Assembly (NCBI RefSeq): GCF_900188105.1
Contig: NZ_FZNP01000003.1
Coordinates: forward strand, 1-64,000
DNA length: 64,000 nt
DNA from: Actinomadura mexicana
Lineage (GTDB): Bacteria; Actinomycetota; Actinomycetes; Streptosporangiales; Streptosporangiaceae
Direction: 5' to 3'
Every line of letters begins with the position of its first letter. The stretch's first letter is position 1. The position numbers and the translations under genes were made by a program. The notes beneath the pieces were generated by a model. That model had not been told where the DNA came from, searched no databases, and saw only the letters and a list, made by a program, of their open reading frames with translations. This document shows, one piece after another, positions 8,172 through 16,816 of this stretch.

Positions 8172-9566
8172 TCAGGCGCGCATCTCGTGGTGCGCGTCCT
8201 TGAGCGGGCCGGTGCGGCCGGGCCCGCCGGCCTGACGCCGGGCTCCGGCCTGCCGCATGACCAGCAGCCCGGACGCCAGGGCCAGCGCCGCCGCGACGAC
8301 CGCGAGCGCGAGCCGCCCGTCCGCGACGATCGACATGCCGAGGCCGAGCAGCCCGCCGAGGACCCAGCTGAGCTGGTGCAGGGTCTCCGACACCGCGAAG
8401 GTGGACGAGCTCACCTCCTCGCCGATCTCGCGCTGCACGACCGCGTCCATGGACAGCTTGCCGAGCACCTGCCCGAGCCCGGCCGCGGTCGCCACGGCGA
8501 GGGCCGCCCACAGCCCGAAGAACGCGGCGCCCGCCGCGGTGACGCCGGTGACGGACGCCAGCGTCGCCGACACGATGAACCGCGGCGCCCGCGCCTTCAT
8601 CCAGGCGCCGAGCGCGGTGCCCATCAGTCCGCCCGCGCCCGCGCACGCCGCCAGCAGGCCGAGGGCGACATGGTGCGACACCGGGTCGAACCGCTCCTGG
8701 CGCAGCAGGAACGCCAGGTAGATGATCAGGAAGCCGGAGAACGCGCGGAGCACCGCGTTCGCCTGCATCGCCTCGGCGACGACCGGGCCGACGCGCGGCA
8801 GCGCCCGCCACGCGCGGCGCGGGGCGCCCTTGTCCGCACCCGGTTCGGTTTCGGGGACGTCCACGTGCCGGGGCAGCCGCATGGTGAACACGGCGCCCAG
8901 CAGGAACAGGATCGTGCCGATGCGCAGCACCCATCCCGGCCCGATCAGCACGGCGAGGCCGGCCCCGGCGGGCGCGGCGATCGACGCGGTGATGAGCCCG
9001 GCGAACGAGCAGCGCGCGTTCGCCGTCACCAGCGGGATCTCCTCCGGCAGGACGCGCGGGGTGACCGCGGCGCGCAGCACACCGAAGGCCTTGGACAGCA
9101 CCAGCACGCCGAACGCCGCCGGCAGGAAGGTGACCTGGTCGCCGTGGGGGAGCGCGCTCGCCAGCGCCCAGCACAGCAGCGCCCGCATCACGAACGTGCT
9201 CGCGATGGCGTAGCGGCGGACGTGCCGGGCCCGGTCCAGCGCCGGGCCGATCAGCGGCGCGACGAGCGCGAACGGCGCCATCGTGACGACGAGGTAGAGG
9301 GCGACCTGGCTGCGCGCCTGGTCGACGTCCAGGCCGAAGAACAGGGTTCCCGCGAGCGCGACCGTGACCAGCGCGTCCCCGGCGGAGTTGAACGCGCACG
9401 TCTCGATCAGGCTGCCGAGCCCGCTGCGGCCGGCGCCCTGCGCGTGGGTGGCGCGGCGGGTGAGCCGTCCCGTCCCGAGCGCGGCCGAGCGCGCTGCGCG
9501 GCACGCCCGCGCCGCACCCCCGGTGACGGCGCGCGCGGACCGACCCGCCCGTGTCCGGTCTGCCAT
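8172..9566 (-). CDS. MFS transporter
   Basis: A 464-residue major facilitator protein with about twelve hydrophobic segments and a 50-residue Ala/Arg-rich N-terminal tail. The first span begins near GSLIETCAFNSAGDALVTVAL. The start at ATG 9566 is preceded by CAGGG at 4 bases and GAGGAG further up; a longer reading frame exists but its extra residues look non-coding. It is divergent from the DUF3027 gene across 157 bp. Its place beside cold-shock and DUF3027 genes matches the mycobacterial Rv0876c context (from memory). Substrate unknown. Confidence 0.88.
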   Translation of the reverse strand: MADRTRAGRSARAVTGGAARACRAARSAALGTGRLTRRATHAQGAGRSGLGSLIETCAFNSAGDALVTVALAGTLFFGLDVDQARSQVALYLVVTMAPFALVAPLIGPALDRARHVRRYAIASTFVMRALLCWALASALPHGDQVTFLPAAFGVLVLSKAFGVLRAAVTPRVLPEEIPLVTANARCSFAGLITASIAAPAGAGLAVLIGPGWVLRIGTILFLLGAVFTMRLPRHVDVPETEPGADKGAPRRAWRALPRVGPVVAEAMQANAVLRAFSGFLIIYLAFLLRQERFDPVSHHVALGLLAACAGAGGLMGTALGAWMKARAPRFIVSATLASVTGVTAAGAAFFGLWAALAVATAAGLGQVLGKLSMDAVVQREIGEEVSSSTFAVSETLHQLSWVLGGLLGLGMSIVADGRLALAVVAAALALASGLLVMRQAGARRQAGGPGRTGPLKDAHHEMRA

Positions 9567-9711
9567 GCGCCCTGATCTCTCCTCGCGGTCGTCCCGGCTC
9601 GGGGCCGGGGGCGGCCATCGGAGTCCTCGACTGAGAGTACGTTCCCCGCTGGAATGCGGGATCACCTCGCGGACGACGCCCGTCTTGTGCGGGTCACGTG
9701 CCCGCATGGGC

Positions 9712-9724
9712 GAGAATTGACGTG
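9712..9724 (+). promoter_or_regulatory. Candidate leaderless promoter of the DUF3027 gene
   Basis: GAGAAT at 9712-9717 lies 6 bases before the GTG start at 9724. That is the distance at which transcription would begin on the start codon itself. No Shine-Dalgarno sequence precedes the GTG, in agreement with a leaderless mRNA. Confidence 0.35.
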
Positions 9725-10584
9725 TGAGCCCACAGCGCCAGTCCAGCCCCGCGCGTTCCGCCGCCGCGCGCACCACGTCCGGGGCCGCCCGCCGGCCCCG
9801 CACGCCCATCGTCGACTCCGCCTGCGCCGAGGCGGTCGACCTCGCACGCGAGGCCGCCGAGGACACCGCCGGCCCGGCCGAGGTCGGCGAGCACCTCGGC
9901 CTGCTCGCCGAGGGCGACCGGGTCGTCACGCACTACTTCGTGTGCCTCGACCCCGCCTACACGGGCTGGCGGTGGGCCGTGACGGTGACCCGCGCGTCGC
10001 GCGCCAGGAACGTCACGGTCAGCGAGTGCGTTCTGCTCCCCGGCGACGACGCGCTCCTCGCGCCGCCGTGGGTGCCGTGGCTGGAGCGGCTGCGCCCGGG
10101 CGACCTCGGCCCCGGCGACCTGCTGCCGACCGCGCCCGACGACGTGCGGCTCGCGCCCGGCTTCACGCAGGTGGACGAGTCGACCGACCGCGAGACCCAG
10201 TGGGAGCTCGGCCTCGGCCGCGTCCGGGTGCTGTCGCGGGAGGGCCGCGACGAGGCCGCCGCCCGCTGGTACGACGGCGTCGCCGGGCCCCGCGCCCCGA
10301 TCGCCGCGTCCGCCCCCGCCCAGTGCTCCACCTGCGGCTTCTACGTGGTGCTGGCGGGTGCGCTGCGGCAGGTCTTCGGCGTCTGCGCCAACGAGTACGC
10401 GCCCGACGACGGCCGCGTCGTCTCCGCCGACCACGGCTGCGGCGCGCACTCCGAGGCCGTCTCCCTCCCGGCGGTGTCCGAGCACAACCCGCCCGTCATC
10501 GACGAGCTCGGCTACGAGATCGTCCCCACCGGCGGTGACGAGGACGCCGCGGCCCTCGATGACGAGGCGCTCGGCCACAGCTGA
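9724..10584 (+). CDS. DUF3027 domain protein
   Basis: A 286-residue actinobacterial protein of the DUF3027 family (Rv0883c type). Recognisable parts are VDLAREAAEDTAGPAEVGEHLG, THYFVCLDPAYTGWRWAVTV, LLPTAPDDVRLAPGF and a C-terminal zinc-finger-like CSTCGFYV with CANEYAPDDGRVVS and DHGCGAHSE. The cysteines and histidine of that last part could bind a metal. Function unknown. The next gene starts 4 bases after its stop, so the two are probably co-transcribed and translationally coupled. Confidence 0.92.
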   Translation: MSPQRQSSPARSAAARTTSGAARRPRTPIVDSACAEAVDLAREAAEDTAGPAEVGEHLGLLAEGDRVVTHYFVCLDPAYTGWRWAVTVTRASRARNVTVSECVLLPGDDALLAPPWVPWLERLRPGDLGPGDLLPTAPDDVRLAPGFTQVDESTDRETQWELGLGRVRVLSREGRDEAAARWYDGVAGPRAPIAASAPAQCSTCGFYVVLAGALRQVFGVCANEYAPDDGRVVSADHGCGAHSEAVSLPAVSEHNPPVIDELGYEIVPTGGDEDAAALDDEALGHS

Positions 10585-10588
10585 GCCG

Positions 10589-13567
10589 ATGGAGGACGTG
10601 TTCGGCGCGCGGGCGCTGCGTGAGCGGGTCCTGCGCGCCTGGGCCGAGTCCCCGGCGCGCTTCCGCGAGGACGCCAACGCCGAGGAGGACCACGCGCTCG
10701 GCGGCTACCGCGACCGCGTCGTCATCGAGCTGGCGCAGAACGCCGCCGACGCCGCCCGGCGTGCGGCCGTGCCCGGCCGCCTCAGGCTGACGCTGCGCAC
10801 CGGCGGGGAGCCGCTGCTGATCGCGGCGAACACCGGCGCACCGCTGGACGCCGCCGGCGTGGAGGCCCTGTCGACGCTCCGCGCCTCGGCCAAGCGCGAC
10901 GAGCCGGCCGCCGCCGGCCGCTTCGGCGTGGGCTTCGCCGCCGTCGTCGCCGTGACCGACACCCCTGCCATCGCGTCCGGGACGGCGGGCGTCGAGTGGT
11001 CGTCGCCGCGGGCCAGGGAACTGGTCGAGGGGATCGCGGGCCTGGCCGGGGAGCTCGGGCGGCGCGGCGGGCACGTGCCGCTGCTGCGGCTTCCGTTCGC
11101 CCTGGAGCGGGCCGTCGAGGTCCCGGCGGGCTTCGACACCGTCGTGCGGCTGCCGCTGCGGGACGAGGCGGTCGAGCCGGTCCTGCGGCAGCTCCGGCAG
11201 GTGGGGGCGGCGCTCGTGCTGGCGCTGCCCGTCCTGGAACACGTCGAGATCGACGTCGACGGGGACGTCCGGACGCTGACCGCCGAACGGCGCGCCCCGG
11301 GCGAAGTGGTCATCGACGGCGGCCTGTGGCGGACGGTCGAGGAGCACGGGGAGATCCCCGCGGCGCTCCTGCGTGACCGTCCCGTGGAGGAGCGGGCCCG
11401 GCCGTTCTGGCAGGTGCGGTGGGCCCTGCCCGAGGGCGGGCTCCCCGAGGGCACGCCCGGCGTGCTGCACGCGCCCACGCCGAGCGACGAACGCCTCGAC
11501 CTCCCCGCGCTGCTCATGGCGTCGTTCCCGCTCGCGCCCGACCGGCGGCACGTCGCGCCCGGCGCGCTGACCGACTTCCTCGTCGACCGGGCCGCCGACG
11601 GCTATGTGCGGCTGCTGGGCGAGCCGCCCGTCTCCCCGAAGGTGCTGGAGCTCGTGCCGGGGCCGATCGCCGCCGGCGAGCTGGACGCGCGGATCCGGCG
11701 GGGGATCCGGGAACGGCTCCCGGAGGCGCCCGTCCTGCCCCACCGGACGCGCGGGCGGGACGCGGTCGCCGTGGACGCGCCCGCCGCGTTCGTCGATGTG
11801 CTCCGCGGCCGGGACGCCGAGGGGGACACCGGGGGCGACGTCGTCGTCGGCGGCCTGCTGCCGCCGGAGTGGCCCGCGCGGAGCCCGGCGCTGGCCGCGC
11901 TCGGCGTGCGGCGGGTGGAACTGGCCGACGTGATCGACGAGCTGGCCGCTGTGGACCGGGAACCGGCGTGGTGGAAACGGGTGTACGAGGCGCTCGCCGG
12001 GGCCTCCACGGAGGCTCTGGGGGCTCTCCCGGTGCCACTGGCGGGTGAGGCGGGACGCGTGGTGCGGGGGCCGCGCGGGCTGCTGGTCGCGGACGGCGTC
12101 GATCCCGCGGGTCTGGACGCGCTGGGGCTGCGCTTCGTCCACCCGGAGGCCGTGCACCCGCTGCTGACGCGGCTCGGCGCGGTCGAGGCGGGGCCGCGGG
12201 CCGTGCTGGCGGACGCCGCCGTGCGGGCGGCCGTCGAGGAGTCCTTCGACACCGACGATCCCGACGCGGTCGCCGAGGCCGTGCTGGGACTGGTCGCGGC
12301 CGCGCACGCCGATCCCGGCGACGAGCCGTGGCTGGCCGCGCTGGCCCTGCCCGGCGACGACGGCGAGCTCTACCCGGCGGGCGAACTGCTGCTGCCGGAG
12401 AGCCCGCTGCGGGGGCTCATGGCCGATGACGCGCCGTTCGGCGTCGTGGACGGCGGGATCCTGGAGCAGTGGGGCGCGGAGACGCTCACGGCCGCCGGCG
12501 TCCTGGACGGGTTCGCGCTGGCCAAGGCCGAGGACGTGGACCTCATGGGCCTCGCCGACGAGGCCGAGAGCCTCGACCTCGACGACGAGGACCTGTGGGC
12601 GGACGACGTGCTGCGCCGGATCGGCGAGCAGGACCTTCCGCCGCTCGTCCCCGAGTTCACGGCGGTCCGCGACCTCGAACTCGTCGACGACTGGGCGGCG
12701 GCGCTGAGGGTTCTCGCCAAACCGCCGTGGCGGTCCGCGATCGTGGATCCCGCCCACGCCACCCTGCACAACGGGCGGCGTGTCGCCGTCCCGTCCTACA
12801 CGGCGTGGTGGCTGAGCCGCCGTCCCGTTCTGGACGGCCGAAGGCCGGGCGAGTTCCGCCTGGGCGGCGACGAGGCGCTGGCAGGGCTCTACGACGTCGC
12901 GCCGCAGGGCCTGGACGAGCACCTCCTGCTCGCCCTGGGCGTCCGCACGTCACTGGTGGAACTGCTCGATGAGCCCGGGGGCGCGCAGGAACTGCTCGAT
13001 CGCCTGGGCGATGCCCGGCGGTCGGTGGGACGGGCCCAGCTGGGCGGGCTCTGGACTGCGCTGGCAGATGCCCCGGACGCGGCCGTCGAACCGCCCGACC
13101 GCGTGCGGGCGGTCGTGGACGGCGGCGTCGAGGTGGTCGACGCGGCGGACGCCCTCGTGCTCGACGGCCCCGACGTCCTGCCCCTCCTCGAAGGGCAGCC
13201 CCTCGTCATCGCCGCGCAGGGCCGCGACGTGCGCCTCGCCGAACTCCTGGACCTGCCGCTCGCCGGGGAGGAGATCCCGGGCCTCGTGGAGCCGGACGGC
13301 GAGAAGCGTCCCGTCCCGGAGGCCGTCAGGGCGGTCCTGCCCGACGCCCCCGCCGACTACCTCGCCCATGAGCGCCTCATCGTGGACGGCCAGGACGTCC
13401 CGTGGTGGACGAGGGACGGACGGGTCCACGCGAGCGGCGTCGCCGGACTGGCGCGGGCGCTCGCCTGGTCGGCCGGGCACTGGGGCGACCGGCTCCTGCT
13501 GGAGGCCGTCCTGCGCGCCCCCGAGGCCCTGCCGGTCCTGCTCGCCGAGGACGATCTGGAGCACTAG
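10589..13567 (+). CDS. Large GHKL-type ATPase (sacsin/HSP90-like N-terminal domain)
   Basis: A 992-residue protein whose first 130 residues carry a Bergerat ATP-binding fold. The N box is VIELAQNAADAARRA (residues 45-59), a G1-like box is ANTGAPL (80-86), and the glycine-rich lid is GRFGVGFAAVVAV (110-122). This resembles sacsin-type and HSP90-like ATP-binding domains. The long remainder is Asp/Glu/Leu-rich with no motif recognised. ATG 10589 follows the DUF3027 stop by 4 bases with no good ribosome site, suggesting translational coupling. The pair appears to be a conserved actinobacterial unit, possibly a chaperone or conformational ATPase; that role is inferred. Confidence 0.85.
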   Translation: MEDVFGARALRERVLRAWAESPARFREDANAEEDHALGGYRDRVVIELAQNAADAARRAAVPGRLRLTLRTGGEPLLIAANTGAPLDAAGVEALSTLRASAKRDEPAAAGRFGVGFAAVVAVTDTPAIASGTAGVEWSSPRARELVEGIAGLAGELGRRGGHVPLLRLPFALERAVEVPAGFDTVVRLPLRDEAVEPVLRQLRQVGAALVLALPVLEHVEIDVDGDVRTLTAERRAPGEVVIDGGLWRTVEEHGEIPAALLRDRPVEERARPFWQVRWALPEGGLPEGTPGVLHAPTPSDERLDLPALLMASFPLAPDRRHVAPGALTDFLVDRAADGYVRLLGEPPVSPKVLELVPGPIAAGELDARIRRGIRERLPEAPVLPHRTRGRDAVAVDAPAAFVDVLRGRDAEGDTGGDVVVGGLLPPEWPARSPALAALGVRRVELADVIDELAAVDREPAWWKRVYEALAGASTEALGALPVPLAGEAGRVVRGPRGLLVADGVDPAGLDALGLRFVHPEAVHPLLTRLGAVEAGPRAVLADAAVRAAVEESFDTDDPDAVAEAVLGLVAAAHADPGDEPWLAALALPGDDGELYPAGELLLPESPLRGLMADDAPFGVVDGGILEQWGAETLTAAGVLDGFALAKAEDVDLMGLADEAESLDLDDEDLWADDVLRRIGEQDLPPLVPEFTAVRDLELVDDWAAALRVLAKPPWRSAIVDPAHATLHNGRRVAVPSYTAWWLSRRPVLDGRRPGEFRLGGDEALAGLYDVAPQGLDEHLLLALGVRTSLVELLDEPGGAQELLDRLGDARRSVGRAQLGGLWTALADAPDAAVEPPDRVRAVVDGGVEVVDAADALVLDGPDVLPLLEGQPLVIAAQGRDVRLAELLDLPLAGEEIPGLVEPDGEKRPVPEAVRAVLPDAPADYLAHERLIVDGQDVPWWTRDGRVHASGVAGLARALAWSAGHWGDRLLLEAVLRAPEALPVLLAEDDLEH

Positions 13568-13580
13568 GGCCCGGCCGGTC

Positions 13581-13841
13581 TCAGCGGGACGCCTCGCGCT
13601 TGGCGGCGCGGTCGGCCTCCTGCCGGGCCCGCCCGGCCTGGAGCCGGGGGGTGTACCACATGCCGAACAGCCCGATCACGATGCCGACGCAGCACACCCA
13701 CAGCCACCAGCGGTCCTGCGACGGCAGCCCGACGATCAGCAGCACGACGAGCCCCACCGCCCACGCGGCCGCCCCGGCGGCCGCGATGCGGACGTCGTTG
13801 GTCTGCATCGGCGGCGGATCCGGGCGGCGCGGAGGGCTCAT
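13581..13841 (-). CDS. DUF2530 small membrane protein
   Basis: An 86-residue protein with two membrane spans (AAGAAAWAVGLVVLLIVGL and WWLWVCCVGIVIGLFGMWY) and a basic C-terminal tail (RQEADRAAKREASR). The pattern is that of actinobacterial DUF2530 proteins, of unknown role. It is downstream of the TetR gene with a 4-base gap, so the two probably form an operon. It is convergent with the large ATPase gene. Confidence 0.85.
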   Translation of the reverse strand: MSPPRRPDPPPMQTNDVRIAAAGAAAWAVGLVVLLIVGLPSQDRWWLWVCCVGIVIGLFGMWYTPRLQAGRARQEADRAAKREASR

Positions 13842-13845
13842 GGGC

Positions 13846-14418
13846 TCAGGCTACGCGGCCCCGGCCCGCCAGTCCGCCGATGACCATCGTGACGAGCAGC
13901 TCATAACTGGCCTCCAGGTCCGCGGGCAGCCCGAAACCGCCCGCCGCCTCCAGGACGGCGAACCCGTGGACGGCCGAGCGCAGGCAGCGCGTCGCGTGGA
14001 CGAGTTCCGGCCCTTCCAGGGCGTAGCCGCGCAACGTCCCGTACAGGATGTTCACCAGCCGCTCCGCGGCGCCGTCCACCGACCCGCCCGCCGGGGCCGC
14101 CGTCTGCTCCATCGCCCCGTAGCGGCCCGGATGCTCCACCACGTACGCCCTGTAGGCGTACATCAGCGCCCGGACGGCGTCGTCGCCGGACCGCCCGAGC
14201 GCGGCCTCCCCGAGCCGTCCGGCGAGCTCCTCCAGGACGCGCGCGGTCACCAGGTGTCGCAACTCGGCGAGATTGCGGACATGCTTGTACAGGGAGGGCG
14301 TCGCGACCCCGGCCCTTCCCGCCACCGCCGCCAGCGTGAGGGCACCGGGGCCCTCGGCGTCCACGACGGCGACGGCGGCGTCCACGACCGCGTCGGGCGA
14401 CAGTCCCGCACGGGGCAT
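13846..14418 (-). CDS. TetR family regulator with WHG-type ligand domain
   Basis: A 190-residue TetR regulator. The helix-turn-helix reads TLAAVAGRAGVATPSLYKHV. The C-terminal half (ALMYAYRAYVVEHPGRYGAM) resembles the WHG-domain subgroup. ATG 14418 is preceded by AGGAGGGTCGCG. It is divergent from the MarR gene across 101 bp that hold repeated TTAGC/GCTAA half-sites, so it probably controls its own promoter and perhaps the MarR promoter. Confidence 0.9.
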   Translation of the reverse strand: MPRAGLSPDAVVDAAVAVVDAEGPGALTLAAVAGRAGVATPSLYKHVRNLAELRHLVTARVLEELAGRLGEAALGRSGDDAVRALMYAYRAYVVEHPGRYGAMEQTAAPAGGSVDGAAERLVNILYGTLRGYALEGPELVHATRCLRSAVHGFAVLEAAGGFGLPADLEASYELLVTMVIGGLAGRGRVA

Positions 14419-14440
14419 CGCGACCCTCCTCTACGATTCT

Positions 14441-14466
14441 TTAGCTGTGAGGCTAAGAAGATTAGC
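14441..14466. promoter_or_regulatory. TTAGC/GCTAA operator cluster between TetR and MarR genes
   Basis: Three half-sites alternate in direction: TTAGC (14441-14445), GCTAA (14452-14456) and TTAGC (14462-14466), with spacers of 6 and 5 bases. They make two overlapping inverted repeats in the divergent TetR/MarR intergenic region. The same half-site pair recurs at the start of the MFS gene near 15065-15090. They are probable operators for one of the two regulators. Confidence 0.55.
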
Positions 14467-14519
14467 GAAGGTGTCAAGCGGCGGCGTGGCAGCATGGGCA
14501 GCACAGGAGACCGAAGACG

Positions 14520-14990
14520 ATGACTATGCCACCGATCCGCGGCCGCACGGCGTCCGCGCCCGGGCTGGCCGAGGAGCTGCGCATCTCGATCGCGCGGCTG
14601 TCGCGCCGGCTGCGCACGCTGCGGCCGTCCGCGGCGGGCGAGGGCGGCCCGAGCCCGCTGTCGCTCACGCAGTTCGCCGCGCTCGCCGCCATCGAGCGGC
14701 ACGGGTCGATGACGCCGCGCGAGCTGGCCGACCACGAGAAGGTGCAGCCGCCGTCGATGACCCGCGTCATCGCCTACCTGGAGGAGCGGGGGCTGGTCGC
14801 GCGCAGCCCGCACCCGACCGACGGGCGCCAGGTCGTGCTGAACGCCACCGAGGAGGGCGCCGCCCTGCTCGCCGACGAGCGCCGCCGCAAGGAGGCATGG
14901 CTCGCGATGCGCCTCAGCGAGCTGACCGACGAGGAGCGAGAGATCCTCCGCCGCGCCGCCCCCGTCATCGACAAGCTCAGCCGGTCCTGA
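14520..14990 (+). CDS. MarR family transcriptional regulator
   Basis: A 156-residue winged-helix regulator. Characteristic parts are LTQFAALAAIERHGSMTPREL, the recognition helix QPPSMTRVIAYLEERGLV and the wing RSPHPTDGRQVVLNATEEG. ATG 14520 lies 9 bases after AGGAG; ATG 14526 is a close alternative. It directly precedes an MFS gene whose start region carries a matching operator. The arrangement MarR followed by MFS exporter is a common self-controlled efflux unit and matches mycobacterial Rv0880 context from memory. Confidence 0.9.
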   Translation: MTMPPIRGRTASAPGLAEELRISIARLSRRLRTLRPSAAGEGGPSPLSLTQFAALAAIERHGSMTPRELADHEKVQPPSMTRVIAYLEERGLVARSPHPTDGRQVVLNATEEGAALLADERRRKEAWLAMRLSELTDEEREILRRAAPVIDKLSRS

Positions 14991-15057
14991 CCCCGCCCTC
15001 CGGGCCGGGGCGGGCGTGATCGGGTCTCCTCGCACTTGCCGGAATGAGGGTGGGGCG

Positions 15058-15092
15058 ATTACCGTTAGCGTTGGTAATGACTTCTGCTAACG
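15058..15092. promoter_or_regulatory. Nested inverted repeats over the MFS start codon
   Basis: Two inverted repeats overlap here. The first is ATTACC (15058-15063) with GGTAAT (15073-15078), 9-base spacer, ending on the A and T of the ATG at 15077. The second is CGTTAGC (15063-15069) with GCTAACG (15086-15092), 16-base spacer. The inner TTAGC/GCTAA half-sites match those in the TetR/MarR intergenic region. A regulator bound here would block transcription start or early elongation. Confidence 0.55.
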
Positions 15093-16702
15093 AAACCCCC
15101 GACGAACCCGAGGGAACCGCGACGCGCGGGGCCCGCGGGCGGCGGGCCGCACATCCAGCCCGGGCCGCCGCCGTGGCGAGTCCTGCCCGCTCCCGCCGTC
15201 GCCGGCCCGCCCCGCGTCCCGCCCCGCGTGCGTCCGCCCGCCCCGTCACGCGGCCGGACGCCGCCCCCTCCGCCCCCGTGAAGGACCAGGCCGGAACGTT
15301 CCACGAGGCCGTGGCGGACGTCCCGGAGCAGCCCGAGCCCGCACCGTCCGCCCCCGCGACCCCGGACCCGGAACGGCCCGACAGCGCCGAGACGCCCCCC
15401 GAGGAGCCCGAGGGCCGCGCCGGCATGTTCCGCTCCCTCCACAACCACAACTTCCGCCTGTACACCGCGGGCCAGGTCGTCTCCAACACCGGCACGTGGA
15501 TGCAGCGGATCGCGCAGGACTGGCTCGTCCTCGATCTCGCCCACGGCAGCGGTACCGCGCTCGGCATCACGACCGGCCTGCAGTTCCTGCCGATGCTGCT
15601 GTTCGGCCTGTGGGGCGGCGTCATCGCCGACCGCTACTCCAAGCGCCGCCTGCTGATGCTGACGCAGGTGGCGATGGGCGTGCTCGCGCTGGTCCTCGGC
15701 CTCCTCGTGATCTCCGGCACGGCGCAGGTGTGGCACGTGTACGTGCTGGCGTTCGGGCTCGGCGTCGCGACCGTCGTGGACAACCCGGCCCGCCAGTCGT
15801 TCGTGGTCGAGATGGTCGGCAGGCGCGACCTGCCGAACGCGATCGCGCTGAACAGCGCCACCTTCAACGGCGCACGGCTGCTCGGCCCGGCCGTCGCCGG
15901 AGTGCTGATCGCGCTGATCGGCACCGGCCCGGTCTTCCTGGTGAACGCCGCGTCCTTCGGCGCCGTCCTGTTCGGCATCTACGCGATGCGGACGGACGAG
16001 CTGCGCCAGGCCGCCCCCGTCAAGCGCGCCAAGGGCCAGCTCCGCGAGGGGCTCCGCTACGTGCGCGGGCGCCGCGACCTGATGCTCGTGCTCATCCTCA
16101 TCGGCTTCCTCGCGACGTTCGGCATGAACTTCAGCACCACGGTCGCCCTGGTGGCGAAGCAGGTCTTCCACACCGACGCCTCCGCGTTCGGCCTCGCGTC
16201 CAGCATGCTGGCGCTGGGCGCGCTCGGCGGCGCCCTGCTGGCCGCCCGCAGGGTCGCCCGGCCCCGGCTGCGGCTGCTGGTGGCGATGGGCCTGGCGTTC
16301 GGGGTGCTGGAGGTCCTCACCGGCCTGATGCCGACGTACTGGTCGTTCCTGGCGCTGCTGGTGCCGACCGGGATCGCGATGATGACGATCATGACGGCGG
16401 CGAACGCGTCCGTCCAGCTCGGCGTCGCGCCGGAGATGCGCGGCCGCGTCATGGCCCTCTACATGCTGGTGTTCCTCGGGACGAACCCGCTGGGCGCGCC
16501 CGCGGTCGGCTGGCTGGCCGAGCACTTCGGCGCGCGGGCCTCCCTCGTCCTCGGCGGGCTGGTCTCCGTGGTCGCCGCCCTCGCCGTGGGCGCCCTGGCC
16601 CTGCGGTGGAGGACCGACGAGCAGAAGGGGACGGCGGACGAGCACGGGGCGGTGCGTCCCGCCCTGGCCCGGCTCCGCCGCGCCCGGGCCGCTGAGCGGT
16701 AA
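15077..16702 (+). CDS. MFS exporter
   Basis: A 541-residue major facilitator transporter. The first 115 residues are Pro/Ala/Arg-rich and probably disordered in the cytoplasm. The membrane part begins with FRSLHNHNFRLYTAGQVVSNTGTWMQRIAQDW in segments, typical of the enterobactin-exporter-like (DHA3) group. ATG 15077 is used, but it lies inside a predicted operator with no ribosome site, so the true start may be downstream, possibly as late as ATG 15425 just before the conserved part. It follows the MarR gene by 86 bp on the same strand. It probably exports a toxic or signalling compound sensed by MarR. Confidence 0.85.
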   Translation: MTSANETPDEPEGTATRGARGRRAAHPARAAAVASPARSRRRRPAPRPAPRASARPVTRPDAAPSAPVKDQAGTFHEAVADVPEQPEPAPSAPATPDPERPDSAETPPEEPEGRAGMFRSLHNHNFRLYTAGQVVSNTGTWMQRIAQDWLVLDLAHGSGTALGITTGLQFLPMLLFGLWGGVIADRYSKRRLLMLTQVAMGVLALVLGLLVISGTAQVWHVYVLAFGLGVATVVDNPARQSFVVEMVGRRDLPNAIALNSATFNGARLLGPAVAGVLIALIGTGPVFLVNAASFGAVLFGIYAMRTDELRQAAPVKRAKGQLREGLRYVRGRRDLMLVLILIGFLATFGMNFSTTVALVAKQVFHTDASAFGLASSMLALGALGGALLAARRVARPRLRLLVAMGLAFGVLEVLTGLMPTYWSFLALLVPTGIAMMTIMTAANASVQLGVAPEMRGRVMALYMLVFLGTNPLGAPAVGWLAEHFGARASLVLGGLVSVVAALAVGALALRWRTDEQKGTADEHGAVRPALARLRRARAAER

Positions 16703-16816
16703 AGGTCGCGCGCGGTCCATAAGACCGGCCGGGTGAGGCGATTCGGTTGGCCCTATTTGCGTGACAAGGAACGCCGCCTGCTGAAAAGCTGGCGGGGTGG
16801 CCCTGTGGAAGCGTTC

